In this document: one piece after another, positions 1 through 10,066 of the stretch | Layout: each line of letters begins with the position of its first letter | Position numbering within the stretch: the stretch's first letter is position 1 | Source: Campylobacter sp. CCS1377 | GTDB lineage: Bacteria > Campylobacterota > Campylobacteria > Campylobacterales > Campylobacteraceae | Length of the DNA stretch: 64,000 bases | Assembly: GCF_040008265.1 (NCBI RefSeq) | Contig: NZ_CP155620.1 | Coordinates: 1,054,001-1,118,000, forward strand | Direction of reading: 5' to 3' | Position numbers and translations under genes: made by a program | The notes under the pieces: model-generated | Told to the model about the DNA's origin: nothing | Database searches by the model: none | What the model saw: only the letters and a program-made list of their open reading frames with translations

Positions 1-324
1 GAGCTTGGCGGTGGAAGCATAAGAATACATAAAAACGAAATTCAGCAAAAAGTCTTCAAGCTTTTAAACATTGATGAGGAACAGCAAAAAGAAAAATTTG
101 GCTTTTTACTTGACGCTTTAAGCTTTGGTGCACCACCGCATGGAGGCATTGCTATAGGGCTTGATAGGCTCATTATGTTAGTAACTGGTGCAAGTAGCAT
201 TAGAGAAGTGATTGCTTTTCCAAAAACACAAAGAGCACAATGTCTAATGACAGACGCACCAAGTGCACCAAGCAATGAAGCAATGAGAGAATTGGGACTA
301 AAATTAAGGGAGAATATAAAATGA
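1..324 (+). CDS. aspS: Aspartyl-tRNA synthetase, C-terminal end (partial)
   Basis: The window opens inside this gene; 107 residues and the stop are present, in frame from base 1. The translation contains the class II synthetase motif 3 region ([18 protein letters not shown]) and the AspRS ending ([20 protein letters not shown]), which places it firmly in the bacterial AspS family that charges tRNA-Asp (or Asp and Asn in non-discriminating forms). The stop overlaps the adk start as ATGA, so the two are translationally coupled. Confidence 0.95.
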   Translation, partial: ELGGGSIRIHKNEIQQKVFKLLNIDEEQQKEKFGFLLDALSFGAPPHGGIAIGLDRLIMLVTGASSIREVIAFPKTQRAQCLMTDAPSAPSNEAMRELGLKLRENIK

Positions 325-896
325 AAGAATTGTTTTTAATCATAGGTGCGCCAGGTAGCGGAAAAACCACCGATGCGAGTTTGATCGCAAAGGCTGATGA
401 AAATATCACACACTATTCCACAGGCGATCTTTTAAGAGCTGAAGTTGCAAGCGGAAGTGAGCTTGGCAAAACCATAGATGGCTTTATTTCCAAAGGAAAT
501 TTAGTACCTTTAGAAGTAGTGGTAAATACTATCGTTTCAGCACTCAAAGTTGCTCCTACAAAAACCATTATTATTGATGGTTATCCAAGAAGCGTAGAGC
601 AAATGACAGAATTTGATAAAGTTTTAAGTAAGCAAAACGAAGTTTGTCTTAAAGGCGTTATAGAAGTTAGAGTAAGCGAAGAAGTAGCTAAAGATCGTGT
701 TTTAGGAAGAAACCGTGGAGCTGATGATAATGAAGAAGTGTTTCATAACAGAATGAAAGTTTATACCGAACCTTTAGAAGAAATCATTTCTTTTTATCAA
801 AGCAAAAATTTACACTTTGTGATTGATGGCGAAAGAACGATTGAAGTGATTGTCGCCGATATGAAAGATTTAATCAAAAAAATTCAAAATTCATAA
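321..896 (+). CDS. adk: Adenylate kinase
   Basis: A cytoplasmic enzyme interconverting ATP + AMP and 2 ADP. The 191-residue protein has the P-loop GAPGSGKT at residues 9-16, the NMP-binding TGDLLR, the IDGYPRS stretch and the arginines of the lid (VLGRNRG, HNRMKVY). The lid is short and lacks the Cys4 zinc finger seen in some Gram-positive enzymes. The ATG overlaps the aspS stop, with an AAGGGAG ribosome site just upstream, and ppa follows 9 bases later, so aspS-adk-ppa read as one operon. Confidence 0.95.
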   Translation: MKELFLIIGAPGSGKTTDASLIAKADENITHYSTGDLLRAEVASGSELGKTIDGFISKGNLVPLEVVVNTIVSALKVAPTKTIIIDGYPRSVEQMTEFDKVLSKQNEVCLKGVIEVRVSEEVAKDRVLGRNRGADDNEEVFHNRMKVYTEPLEEIISFYQSKNLHFVIDGERTIEVIVADMKDLIKKIQNS

Positions 897-905
897 GGAG
901 AAAAA

Positions 906-1424
906 ATGGACTTAAGTAAAATTAAAATAGGAGACATTCCAAATAAAATCAACGCTGTGATTGAAATTCCATACGGATCTAGTGTTAAATACGAGCTTGA
1001 TAAAGAAAGTGGTGCGATTTTTGTTGATCGTGTAATGGCTAGTGCGATGTTTTATCCTGCAAATTATGGTTTCATTGCCAATACTTTGGCTGATGATGGC
1101 GACCCTGTGGATATTTTAGTGCTAAATGAGTATCCTGTTCAAGCTGGTGCTGTGATTCCTTGTCGTTTGATTGGTGTTTTGATTATGGAAGATGAAAGTG
1201 GAATGGATGAAAAACTTCTTGCAGTTCCAAATTCGAAAATTGACGCAAGATATGATAATATCAAAACTTATACCGATTTGCCGCAAGCAACACTAAATAA
1301 AATCAAAAATTTCTTTGAAACCTATAAAATTTTAGAACCAAATAAATGGGTAAAAGTGCAAGATTTCAAAGATGAAAAAGCTGCAATTGAAATTTTAGAA
1401 AAAGCGATAAAAAACTACAAATAA
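906..1424 (+). CDS. ppa: Inorganic pyrophosphatase (class A)
   Basis: Hydrolyses pyrophosphate released by biosynthetic reactions, pulling them forward. The 172-residue length and the metal-binding signature DDGDPVDILVL (around residues 63-73), with the earlier YPANYGFI segment, are typical of soluble class A enzymes. AAGGAG sits directly before the start. It is the last gene of the aspS-adk-ppa group; a hairpin follows it. Confidence 0.95.
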   Translation: MDLSKIKIGDIPNKINAVIEIPYGSSVKYELDKESGAIFVDRVMASAMFYPANYGFIANTLADDGDPVDILVLNEYPVQAGAVIPCRLIGVLIMEDESGMDEKLLAVPNSKIDARYDNIKTYTDLPQATLNKIKNFFETYKILEPNKWVKVQDFKDEKAAIEILEKAIKNYK

Positions 1425-1427
1425 TCT

Positions 1428-1449
1428 TTTAGCCCTATTTTGGGCTAAA
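1428..1449 (+). terminator. Hairpin after ppa
   Basis: TTTAGCCC and GGGCTAAA form an 8-bp stem around a 6-base loop just after the ppa stop. The following bases are only moderately T-rich, so it is a plausible but weak or read-through terminator before msrA. Confidence 0.5.
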
Positions 1450-1466
1450 CCCTCAAGGATTTTTCA

Positions 1467-1961
1467 ATGAAAAATATCATTTTAGGTGGTGGATGCTTTT
1501 GGTGCATAGAAGCTGTTTTTGAACGCATTAAAGGCATTATAAAAACTGAAGTTGGATATAGCGGAGGGGCCCACAATCCTAGCTATGAAAGTGTTTGCGC
1601 TGGCGATGGCAATATAGAAGTGGTAAAATTAACTTACAATGAAAATACAATTTCATTATTAAAAATTCTTGATATTTTCTTCAAAATTCACGATCCTACA
1701 AGTCTTGATAAGCAAGGAGCTGATGAGGGAATTCAGTATCGCTCTGCAATCTTTTATGATGATGAAAATGAGCTAAAAATCATTGAAAATTTTATCCTTA
1801 ATCAACAAAAATTATTTTCCTTGCCCATAGTGACAAAAATTTACAAACTAAAACATTACTATAGTGCAGAAACTTATCATCAAAATTATTTTAGCAAAAA
1901 TCCAAATCACGCCTATTGTCAAGCTGTTATTTTGCCAAAACTACAAAAAATATTTATTTAG
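1467..1961 (+). CDS. msrA: Peptide methionine sulfoxide reductase MsrA
   Basis: Reduces methionine-S-sulfoxide in proteins, repairing oxidative damage. The catalytic motif GCFWC is at residues 9-13 (nucleophile Cys10). The family blocks EVGYSGG and YHQNYF are present, with a late Cys near the C-terminus (AYCQAVI) that can act as the resolving Cys. At 164 residues it is a compact cytoplasmic form. AAGGA precedes the ATG. Its 3' end overlaps the end of the convergent gene on the other strand by 4 bases. Confidence 0.95.
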   Translation: MKNIILGGGCFWCIEAVFERIKGIIKTEVGYSGGAHNPSYESVCAGDGNIEVVKLTYNENTISLLKILDIFFKIHDPTSLDKQGADEGIQYRSAIFYDDENELKIIENFILNQQKLFSLPIVTKIYKLKHYYSAETYHQNYFSKNPNHAYCQAVILPKLQKIFI

Positions 1962-2797
1962 TTAGTTATCTTGCATTCATCTAAAGCCTTTTGAATTTTA
2001 TTTATTGTATTTTCTAGAAAAGGTGATATATCCTTACGATAATTCCTAAAATTTTCTTTTAATGTCTTGTCGAAAAGTTTTGAGCCATCTGGATCTAAGT
2101 TAATGAATATAGTATAACTTTTCTTTATTTGATTAAACATTAAGTTTCTATCTTTAAAAGAGCATAATTGATTACTATAAAGCAAAAAAGAGCTTGGAAT
2201 TGATATTTTTAAATAAATTGCTGCATTTTTATATTCAGTTCCCTTATCCAAATAACCTATACCCTCTAAATGATCATAAAATTCTTCATAATGCTTTATA
2301 AATTTAAGTTTTTCTTCAAAGATTTGTTTTTCTAAATCTCTAGTAGAAGATTTTAAGCTTAGGTATTTTTGTTTTTCATTTGAGTTTAAATTGCTTATGA
2401 AATTTAGGTAAAGAAAAAAAAATCGTTCACTACCGACTAAAAAGTAAAATGTATCAGCGTAATTTTTAAGAGAAACTTGATAATACCTATCCTCAAATCC
2501 AAAGAATTTAGCTACCTTAAAATCAAAAATAGCCTTTTGCATTTTTGCATTTAAATCTTTAAAATCTTCTAGTTTAGGTTGATAATCATCTACAATTTTA
2601 ATCATGTCTTTATGAGTTGGGTTTAAAGTCATTTTTTCAATGATTCTAAATTCTTGTTCTTTTTCAAAGCGATGATTTGTTTCCCAATAAATCGTATATA
2701 AAGGAGAATAAAGTAATTTTGCAAGCACAGCAAGTATTATGATCAATATAATACAAGGTATATAAAATCTTTTAAGTTTGTAAAAAGGTTTGTTCAT
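1958..2797 (-). CDS. Membrane-anchored protein of unknown function (paralogue 1)
   Basis: A 279-residue protein I do not recognise. It starts with a short basic segment ([15 protein letters not shown]) and a single hydrophobic helix of about 20 residues, so it is probably anchored in the inner membrane with a largely helical periplasmic or cytoplasmic body. Its N-terminus is nearly identical to that of the gene at 4270-5055. A C-terminal pattern (NQLCSF...KKSYTIF, then ALDECKI) also matches the paralogue, including two Cys that could form a disulfide. It lies 12 bases downstream of the frameshifted gene on the same strand, so the three probably form one transcript. Confidence 0.75.
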   Translation of the reverse strand: MNKPFYKLKRFYIPCIILIIILAVLAKLLYSPLYTIYWETNHRFEKEQEFRIIEKMTLNPTHKDMIKIVDDYQPKLEDFKDLNAKMQKAIFDFKVAKFFGFEDRYYQVSLKNYADTFYFLVGSERFFFLYLNFISNLNSNEKQKYLSLKSSTRDLEKQIFEEKLKFIKHYEEFYDHLEGIGYLDKGTEYKNAAIYLKISIPSSFLLYSNQLCSFKDRNLMFNQIKKSYTIFINLDPDGSKLFDKTLKENFRNYRKDISPFLENTINKIQKALDECKITN

Positions 2798-2809
2798 GGA
2801 TGCTCATAT

Positions 2810-4298
2810 TTATTTTAAATTAGCTTTTTCTAGCATTTTATTGTCCCAACCTTCTGGCAAATCTTTTATGCTTGGATAATAAGGGCGTAAAAGTTCTATA
2901 TAAACTTCTTCTTGATAAGAAAGTTCAAAATAATACTTTCCTAAAGCAGAGGGAACAAGCTTTTTACTTCCATGATAATTTCCATCAGAATAAACAAAAT
3001 TAGGACTATCAAAGGGACTTTTATTAGGTTGAAGTCCTATAATTTTAGGAGGTTGTCCAATTTTATATTCATACTCGTAAGCTTTTACTCCTATTTCATC
3101 ATAAGCAAAATAATCATCTATGCTAAATTCAAAAATACCATTATTACCAAAGCTATAACCATAATAATCATCAAAATAAACATCATAAACACCTCTTTTT
3201 CCAAATCCTATATCAAACAATATTTTTTCATAACGCTTATTCACTTCTTGGTCTAAATTTCTATAATGTATTTTTGTATCATCCATATAAGCTGCAGGAT
3301 TAAAAAGAAGCTTGGTTTCATCTTGAAATACACCATAAGAAAGCTTTAATAAGAAATCCCTTAAACTCCAAACCAAATAAGCGTAAAAATACTCATCATC
3401 AAAGCCTATTAAATAATCTTCATCTTTTTTATTTTGTTTGGCTAGATAATCAAGCATAGCAAGCAATATCGGATCTTTTTTAATATAACTTTTATCTTTA
3501 AAATTATTAGCTTGTTCTTTTGTGATAATACCAACTTCTCCTAATTCATCATAAATTTCATCACTAAATACAAAAGGTTTTATGCCATAGTCTTTATTGA
3601 TTGTATCAATGTAATTTTTTATCATATTTACATTTTTACTATGAATTGCATTCACATAAGAAATGATTTGTTCTTGATTTAAAATGGTTGTATCTTTTTC
3701 TATTTTGCATTGATATTCTAAATTATTTGGAGTGGTTATTTTATAATCACCACGACTTACCACTACATCTTGTATTACTAACTCCAATTGACTTAGATTT
3801 TCTGAAGAACTTTCTTCTGTTTTAGGTTTCATAGGTTTCAATGGTTTAGGCTTAATATAATTAGGATTTTTATTAGCAAGCCATAAAGGATTTTTTATCT
3901 TTTTAACTTCTTCTTCTAAATTTTCAAATTTACTAGGTATGTATTTTGGAATAAGTTTATTGCCTTTTTTATTAAATACAATTTTACCTAGATATATGCC
4001 AAATTTTGGGTTATAAAAATTATTAAGAAAATCTTCTAGAATTTCTTTGTTGTGAAAATACCATACTAGGACAAATATTATTAAAGCTTTTGATATTGGT
4101 ATTTATGGCTAAATAAATAGCAAAAGGTTCTTTTCTGGTTTGTAAAAAATGCTTATGTTGTTCTAAGTCTGGCTCGATAAATCTCATTGCGTAAGCAATA
4201 GTGCTAAAATACAGCATAAAAAACAAAGCAAATATAGTTTTAATCGCATATTGGTTTTGCCCTCTATCTCTATTGATTTTTAAATTCTCCACATGCAT
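2810..4298 (-). pseudogene. Large membrane-associated protein of unknown function, broken by a frameshift
   Basis: Two open frames together look like one gene. The 5' part (from 4298) encodes a hydrophobic segment (YAIKTIFALFFMLYFSTIAY) and a short loop, then runs out of frame and stops near 4023. The next frame opens near 4095 with another hydrophobic helix (KALIIFVLVWYF) and continues without a stop, through HNKEILEDFLNN and a Lys/Pro-rich stretch, into a roughly 343-residue tail rich in Tyr and acidic residues. The frame change falls at an AAAA run (ATCAAAAGC on the minus strand); losing one A would restore about 490 residues. No family is recognised. The start overlaps the upstream paralogue's 3' end by 29 bases. 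Confidence 0.6.
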
Positions 4299-5055
4299 TT
4301 AATCTTCCTTTGGCAATATTTATAAGATAATTGAATTCTTTTGTTACATATATTGCTTCGTATAATTCTTGATCTTGAAATTTTAAATCCACATCATGAA
4401 ATAAATTCATTTTTTCATAAGAATTAATCATATTTTTTAATAATTGTTCTTTTTGAGGTATAGAACACATAAGATTTGTATCTAAAGTGAAACTAAAAAA
4501 TAAAGTATTATAATTCATAAAATTAATTTCAAACATTATTTTGCCTAAATTATACTTAGGTGGTAATTTTTCAATTTCACTCATAAAGACAAGAAAATTA
4601 TCTACAATATTTAAATAATTATTAATTTCTTCTAAATCAGTGCTATTGGATGCGAGATAAAAATAATCAAGATTGTTTTGCATTTGCAAACCAAACAATA
4701 CATCTTTATTTTTAAGAGCTACTAAATAAGCATTATCTAAACCTAAAGTTTGCATAAATTTAAAATCTTTTTTGAAATAGTGCATATAGTTTAATAATTC
4801 TTTTTGATTTGTTTTTAATTCTTGATTTAAGTTTTGTTCTTTAAAAACTTTTTTAAATTCTTCTTCATTGCTCTTAAATAGTTTATACATATCTTTAGCA
4901 CTTTGATATTCTTTTTCATGATAATACTTATTCCAAAAGATAAGCTCTAAAGGTCGAAGTAAAAAATGATAAGCTAAGCTTGCAAAAATAATCAAAACTA
5001 CGAGTGCAACACAAGCTATATAAAATCTTTTAAGTTTATAAAAAGGTTTTTTCAT
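4270..5055 (-). CDS. Membrane-anchored protein of unknown function (paralogue 2)
   Basis: A 261-residue protein with the same opening as the gene at 1958-2797: [15 protein letters not shown], then one transmembrane helix (ALVVLIIFASLAYHFLL). The remainder is predicted to be helical and charged. A shared motif near the end (NLMCSIPQKEQLLKNMINSY, then NACGEFKNQ) matches the paralogue and keeps both Cys. It is the first gene of the three-gene leftward block, with a 29-base overlap into the next. Function is unknown; it sits between housekeeping genes (msrA and mog), which suggests an accessory insertion. Confidence 0.75.
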   Translation of the reverse strand: MKKPFYKLKRFYIACVALVVLIIFASLAYHFLLRPLELIFWNKYYHEKEYQSAKDMYKLFKSNEEEFKKVFKEQNLNQELKTNQKELLNYMHYFKKDFKFMQTLGLDNAYLVALKNKDVLFGLQMQNNLDYFYLASNSTDLEEINNYLNIVDNFLVFMSEIEKLPPKYNLGKIMFEINFMNYNTLFFSFTLDTNLMCSIPQKEQLLKNMINSYEKMNLFHDVDLKFQDQELYEAIYVTKEFNYLINIAKGRLNACGEFKNQ

Positions 5056-5134
5056 TTGTATTCCATTTTACTTTAAAGGAATTTATATTAAAAGTCCTAA
5101 GCAAAGTCATTAAATTCACTTATTTTTAATAAAT

Positions 5135-5674
5135 TTATTTTTTCTTAGGACGAAAGATTGAAATATTCTCCTCTCTAGCTTCTATGTATGCTCCTTCAAT
5201 TAAATCTATGCAATAAGGCACTGCAGGGAAAATTGGCTCTAAACATTCTTTTATGGCCTTTGGATTGCCTGGGAGATTGATAATTAAGCTTTTATTGCGA
5301 ATGCCTGCACTTTGTCTTGAAAGTATCGCCGTTGGGACATATTTTAAGCTTTGCATTCTCATAAGCTCGCCAAAACCTGGAAGCATTTTGTCGCAAACCG
5401 CTTGTGTTGCCTCAGGCGTAACATCTCTAAGTGCTGGACCAGTTCCACCAGTGGTGATAATCAAATCGCATTTTTTCTCATCACTTAAAAAAACCAATTT
5501 TTCTATAATTTTCTCATATTCATCAGGGATAAGCTCACAATGAAAAATAAGCTCATTTTTAATATAAGCTTGCAAAACATTTTTCACTTCACAAGTTGCT
5601 TTATCTTCATAAATTCCAGCACTAGCTCTATCGCTTAATGTTAAAATTCCTATATTTATACTTTGCATTTTCAC
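5135..5674 (-). CDS. mog: Molybdopterin adenylyltransferase (MogA/MoaB family)
   Basis: Adenylylates molybdopterin before molybdate insertion during molybdenum cofactor synthesis. The 179-residue protein is a single MoCF-binding domain: LSDRASAGIYEDK near the start, the diagnostic TTGGTGPALRDVTPEAT, and NLPGNPKAIKECL near the end. It is the last gene of the aroB operon and its ATG overlaps the stop of the ftsH-like gene by 4 bases. MoaB-type proteins share the fold, so the Mog call rests on length and the conserved Asp in DVTPEAT. Confidence 0.88.
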   Translation of the reverse strand: MKMQSINIGILTLSDRASAGIYEDKATCEVKNVLQAYIKNELIFHCELIPDEYEKIIEKLVFLSDEKKCDLIITTGGTGPALRDVTPEATQAVCDKMLPGFGELMRMQSLKYVPTAILSRQSAGIRNKSLIINLPGNPKAIKECLEPIFPAVPYCIDLIEGAYIEAREENISIFRPKKK

Positions 5675-7275
5675 TCCATTATTTTTTTAATATCTGAATT
5701 TTCAAGCTTTTCTTGCTCTAAAAGCAAGTTGGCAAGTTGTATGATTTTTTCTTTCATAGGCTCTAAAAAATCTTGCAATTCTTGCTTTATCGTCTCCAAA
5801 TTTGCTTCATCTAACATATCGTAATTTATCATATAAGCCACAAGCTCTTTTGTTTTAATCAAATCCATTTGAAAATTGGTATAAGTTTCATTATAGATGA
5901 TTTTCATTGCTAAATTTCCAGCCAAATACACTTTAATTTTGTTTAAAAGCTCAGATTTTGATCTTAGCGTATGCTCGTATTCTTTAAAGCGATCTTCCAT
6001 TAAGGTGATTTTTTCGAAACCTATATCAAAATAATAAGCACAAAGTGCTTTAGCGGCTTGATAGGTGGCTTGAATTTTTTTCTCATTCTCATTAAAAGTA
6101 AGCACCTTTCTTTGTCCTAAAAGAACTTTATTTAACACGGCGTAAAAATCACTTTCTTCAACTCTATCACTTTGCCTTCTTAAAGCATTAATGGCTGCTT
6201 CATTAACCAAAGTTTCAAGTCCAGCTCCACTAAATCCCACACTTGCCTTAGCAATTTTACTTAAATCAACATTATTTTTTTTATCTTTCATATAAATTTC
6301 TAAAATTTTAAGTCTATCCTTAAAATCTGGCAAAGAAACAAAAATACGCCTATCAAAACGCCCTGATCTTAAAAGTGCAGGATCTATGAGCTCAATTTTA
6401 TTTGTGGCTGCGATGACTATCACGCCGTTATTATCTTCAAAGCCATCCATTTGAGTTAAAAGCTGATTGAGCGTTGTATCTCTTTCAGTATTTGAATTTT
6501 CTCCTCTGATTTTTCCTACAGCATCGATTTCATCGATAAAAATAATACTTGGAGCCATCATCTTAGCACGCGAAAAAAGCTCTCTGACGCGTTTAGCACC
6601 CATTCCTACATAAATTTCAACAAAGGCTGAACCATTTTGATAAAAAAATGGCACTCCTGCTTCGCCAGCTATGGCTTTAGCGATTAAAGTTTTTCCAACA
6701 CCCGGAGGACCTACTAATAAAACCCCTTTTGGCATCTTAACTCCAAATTCTTTATATTTTATAGGATTTTTTAGAAAATCTACCAATTCACCAAGCTCTA
6801 ATTTTACTTCATCTACACCTGCAACATCATTAAAACTCACGCTTGTAATAACGGGTTTAATGTCTTTATTTTCAAAAGAATTTAAAGAAACACTAGAATT
6901 TGCATTGGCGGAAATTGGGAATTTTTTTCTTTGCTTTCTTTGCATTAAAAACATAAATACCAACAAAAATACGATAAAAAATGCAAACAAAAACACCAAA
7001 ATAACATCAAAATAATTTGCACTAATTTCTACAGGTACTTGACTTAAAAGCTCCTCTAAATTCACCCCTTCTTTAATAATGAGATAATTTTCTTGCTCCG
7101 TTTTTATAAAAATTTTATTTTCATCAACAATGGCTTTTTGTATCAAACCTTCTCTTAAAAGCCCATCGTAAAAAGCCTTATCTATATATTTTGGTTCATT
7201 TTTCAAATATAAAATCGCCATTAAAACACATAAAATCAGAAAAGAACTTAAAATAATTTTCAAATTTTTCATCAT
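5671..7275 (-). CDS. FtsH-like membrane AAA+ ATPase lacking the protease zinc site
   Basis: A 534-residue paralogue of FtsH. Two N-terminal transmembrane helices (about 5-24 and 89-111) flank a short periplasmic domain. The AAA module follows, with Walker A GPPGVGKT (about 187-194), Walker [13 protein letters not shown], the pore loop [17 protein letters not shown] and the sensor/arginine-finger region [11 protein letters not shown]. Where FtsH has the zinc motif HEAGH, this protein reads [12 protein letters not shown], so His, Glu and His are all lost, although the downstream Asp ([13 protein letters not shown]) is kept. It is also shorter than FtsH. I infer an unfoldase or adaptor role without proteolysis. 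It overlaps mtaB and mog. Confidence 0.85.
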   Translation of the reverse strand: MMKNLKIILSSFLILCVLMAILYLKNEPKYIDKAFYDGLLREGLIQKAIVDENKIFIKTEQENYLIIKEGVNLEELLSQVPVEISANYFDVILVFLFAFFIVFLLVFMFLMQRKQRKKFPISANANSSVSLNSFENKDIKPVITSVSFNDVAGVDEVKLELGELVDFLKNPIKYKEFGVKMPKGVLLVGPPGVGKTLIAKAIAGEAGVPFFYQNGSAFVEIYVGMGAKRVRELFSRAKMMAPSIIFIDEIDAVGKIRGENSNTERDTTLNQLLTQMDGFEDNNGVIVIAATNKIELIDPALLRSGRFDRRIFVSLPDFKDRLKILEIYMKDKKNNVDLSKIAKASVGFSGAGLETLVNEAAINALRRQSDRVEESDFYAVLNKVLLGQRKVLTFNENEKKIQATYQAAKALCAYYFDIGFEKITLMEDRFKEYEHTLRSKSELLNKIKVYLAGNLAMKIIYNETYTNFQMDLIKTKELVAYMINYDMLDEANLETIKQELQDFLEPMKEKIIQLANLLLEQEKLENSDIKKIME

Positions 7276-8525
7276 TATCCCCTTAAATCAACTTCATTGT
7301 CGCTAAAATTAACTTTACATTCATTTATATTAATCCATTGTTTCGACAAATCTTCATTGGCATAGATTTTAATTTTATTATAAAATTGATCATAACCTTC
7401 ATAATAATCATTTTTTTTATTTTCTACCAAAATGCTTAAATTTTGATTATTTTTTTGTCTAAAATTAAAGTTATTTTCACTGACAATTTGAGTTAAAATT
7501 TTAAGTCTTGACTTAGCAATATCCCCATTTATAGTATCTTTTAAGCTAGCTGAATGAGTGTTATTTCTTGGAGAAAAAATAAAAGCATGAATATGAGTAA
7601 GCCTAAATTCTTTAAAATTCTTTAAAGCTTCTTGCCATATTTCTTCACTTTCACCAGGATGAGCAACTATAAAATCGGTTCCCAAAGCAAAACCTTTGTC
7701 TGCTAAAAAATTAAATAATTTTAAGTCATTATCTGTATGCGATCTTCTTCTCATAATGCGTAGCATTTTCTCGTGCGTATGCTGCAAAGCAATATGTAAA
7801 TGCCTTTCTAACCAAACTTCATCCAAAATTTCCAAAAAACTCTCATCAATTTGTACAGGTTCTAAACTTCCAAGTCTTATGCGTTTTATGCCTGAAATTT
7901 TGCCTAATTTTTGTAAAAGCTTGCCTAAACTTGTATTATCTTTAATTCCATAAGATCCGATATTTGTACCAGTTAAAACAATTTCACTGTAACCATTATG
8001 GGCTAAAATTTTAACTTGCTCTATAATTTTTTCTTCTTTAACACTTCTTGACTTGCCTCTAACACTAGGAATAATACAATACGAACAAGCAAAATCACAA
8101 CCTTCTTGAATTTTCACAAAAGCCTTGGTATGATTTTTATACTCACTCACTATATCCTCATCGATAAAATTTAAATTTCCAAGCTCATAAAACGAATTTT
8201 CTTTTTTTAAAAATTCATTAATTTTGTGTTTATTTGAAGCACCTAAAACTCCAAAAATTTCGCCTTTTTCTAAAAGTTCTTTTCCTCTACTTACAGCCCC
8301 ACAACCCGTAAAAATAATCTTTTTTCCTTGTTTTTTCATGGTATGAATATAAGTTCTAATACCGCTATCAGCACCATTGGTAACCGTGCAAGAATTTACC
8401 ACAATGATTTGTGCTTTTTGCTCTTCATCTGTGATTTCATAGTCTTTAACATATTTTTTCAATAATTCACTATCATAAATATTTGTCCTACAACCAAAAG
8501 TCTTAAAATAAACTTTTTCTTTCAA
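7275..8525 (-). CDS. mtaB: tRNA t6A37 methylthiotransferase (MtaB, MiaB-like)
   Basis: A radical-SAM enzyme that adds a methylthio group to N6-threonylcarbamoyladenosine 37 in tRNAs reading ANN codons. The N-terminal UPF0004 domain carries three Cys (FGCRTN, NSCTVTN, TGCGAVS) for one cluster; the radical-SAM CxxxCxxC is GCDFACSYC (about 141-149), followed by SVRGKSRS. The 416-residue length and the absence of the MiaB-specific N-terminus favour MtaB over MiaB. It overlaps neighbouring genes by 1-4 bases within the aroB operon. Confidence 0.88.
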   Translation of the reverse strand: MKEKVYFKTFGCRTNIYDSELLKKYVKDYEITDEEQKAQIIVVNSCTVTNGADSGIRTYIHTMKKQGKKIIFTGCGAVSRGKELLEKGEIFGVLGASNKHKINEFLKKENSFYELGNLNFIDEDIVSEYKNHTKAFVKIQEGCDFACSYCIIPSVRGKSRSVKEEKIIEQVKILAHNGYSEIVLTGTNIGSYGIKDNTSLGKLLQKLGKISGIKRIRLGSLEPVQIDESFLEILDEVWLERHLHIALQHTHEKMLRIMRRRSHTDNDLKLFNFLADKGFALGTDFIVAHPGESEEIWQEALKNFKEFRLTHIHAFIFSPRNNTHSASLKDTINGDIAKSRLKILTQIVSENNFNFRQKNNQNLSILVENKKNDYYEGYDQFYNKIKIYANEDLSKQWININECKVNFSDNEVDLRG

Positions 8526-10066
8526 AATAAACTTCCTTCTTGTTCTTCTAAAATCGGTTTTTCTTTATTGCTTAAATAAAGATTTTGACTCGGATAAGAA
8601 ATTTTTATATCTTCACATTTATTAAATTCGCTAATAATTTCACGGCTAATCTTACTTCTTAAAACCAAAGCAGTGTAAGAATTATTCATATACCATGCCG
8701 AAATTCTCATGCCATATTCTTCAAAAAACATAAAAAACCGCGGTTCAACTTTAAGATTTCTAATGCTATATTCATTTCTTAATTTTCCCATACCCTTTTT
8801 AGCTAAATCTGTGTAGTTTTTCGCATGCTTTGTTACAACTTGCTCCACTATCGCCATAGCCTTATTATGATTAGAATCAAAACTGATAGTAATATCTATA
8901 CCATCCCAAATGGTTTTCATTCCATGATGAGTATAATTTGCAATAAGTCCTGTAAAAATATAATTATTAGGGATAAAAATAATTCGTCCACTGCGACGAT
9001 TGGTTGTATAAGTTGTTAAGGTAATATCCTCATAAATTGTCATTCTTAAAAAAGAAATATCAATAATATCACCCACATAAGTAGTATTATTTTGCCACAC
9101 TTTAATGCGATCACCCACCCTAAAACTACTACCAAAAATAATCACACACCAACCAAGCATAGACATAAACATATCTTTCATTGCAATAGCCAAGCCCGCC
9201 GAAGCAAAACCAAGCACCGTAACTAAATAAGTGATATTTTCAATATAAGCAAAAAGTAAAATCAAAAAAATAATGCTAATATTAATAAAATTTATAATTT
9301 TATTTGCAGTATAATAGCGTTCATTGTCACTAATGTATTTCTTACTTGCAATTTTAAGCAAAAAAGAAACAATCAGCACGAAAATAATGGCCGCTACGAT
9401 ATTAATTGCCCTTAAACTTTGAGTCTTGATATCACTTCTTACCCTTTGAATTTCCTCATCTACATTTTTTTCATAAACCGAAAAAGAAACCTCGCTAAAA
9501 TTTAAAGCCTGCTCAAATTCTTCTAACTTTTTATCCGAAGCCTTAAGAAGCTTAAAATTTTCATTACTAGGATTTAATTTCACAAGGGTTTTCAACTCTT
9601 CATTTTTTTCTTTGATAATATTAAATAAATCTTGAAATTCTTTAAAACGATTAAGGTATTCTTCCTTAGCATTTCTTAGTTTTCTAATATGCGAAAGTCC
9701 AGAAATGATGGCAAAAGGATTAGTTAATTTAGGCAAACTTTCCACACTATCAGGTAAGGATAAAAATTTAGCAAAATTTAATTCTTTATATTCTGCAAGC
9801 AAACTTAATTGCTCTTCTAAATGACCTATTTTTCGTAAAATTTCTTCTTTTTCTCGATTTGAATTTGCTTTATCAAGCTCTGAATTTAAAAAATTAATTT
9901 GAGTTTTTAATTCTTGATATTTTATAAAATTTTCATATCTTACATTCCAAATGCTATTTTCAATCGCCTTATCCAAAGACATAATTTTCTCATTTAATTC
10001 ATCGCCTATAGTTTTATTTGCAAACAAAGCCGTACAAAAAATCAAAAGCAATATAATTTTTTTCAT
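8522..10066 (-). CDS. MscS-family mechanosensitive channel with a periplasmic coiled-coil domain
   Basis: A 514-residue inner-membrane protein. A signal sequence ([18 protein letters not shown]) is followed by about 190 residues of charged coiled coil, then membrane helices ([36 protein letters not shown]) and the pore helix with the MscS pattern [17 protein letters not shown]. The beta domain follows ([20 protein letters not shown]) and an alpha/beta C-terminus. It probably releases solutes on osmotic downshock. The long N-terminal extension resembles larger MscS relatives rather than minimal MscS. Stop and start overlap with mtaB and aroB. Confidence 0.88.
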   Translation of the reverse strand: MKKIILLLIFCTALFANKTIGDELNEKIMSLDKAIENSIWNVRYENFIKYQELKTQINFLNSELDKANSNREKEEILRKIGHLEEQLSLLAEYKELNFAKFLSLPDSVESLPKLTNPFAIISGLSHIRKLRNAKEEYLNRFKEFQDLFNIIKEKNEELKTLVKLNPSNENFKLLKASDKKLEEFEQALNFSEVSFSVYEKNVDEEIQRVRSDIKTQSLRAINIVAAIIFVLIVSFLLKIASKKYISDNERYYTANKIINFINISIIFLILLFAYIENITYLVTVLGFASAGLAIAMKDMFMSMLGWCVIIFGSSFRVGDRIKVWQNNTTYVGDIIDISFLRMTIYEDITLTTYTTNRRSGRIIFIPNNYIFTGLIANYTHHGMKTIWDGIDITISFDSNHNKAMAIVEQVVTKHAKNYTDLAKKGMGKLRNEYSIRNLKVEPRFFMFFEEYGMRISAWYMNNSYTALVLRSKISREIISEFNKCEDIKISYPSQNLYLSNKEKPILEEQEGSLF

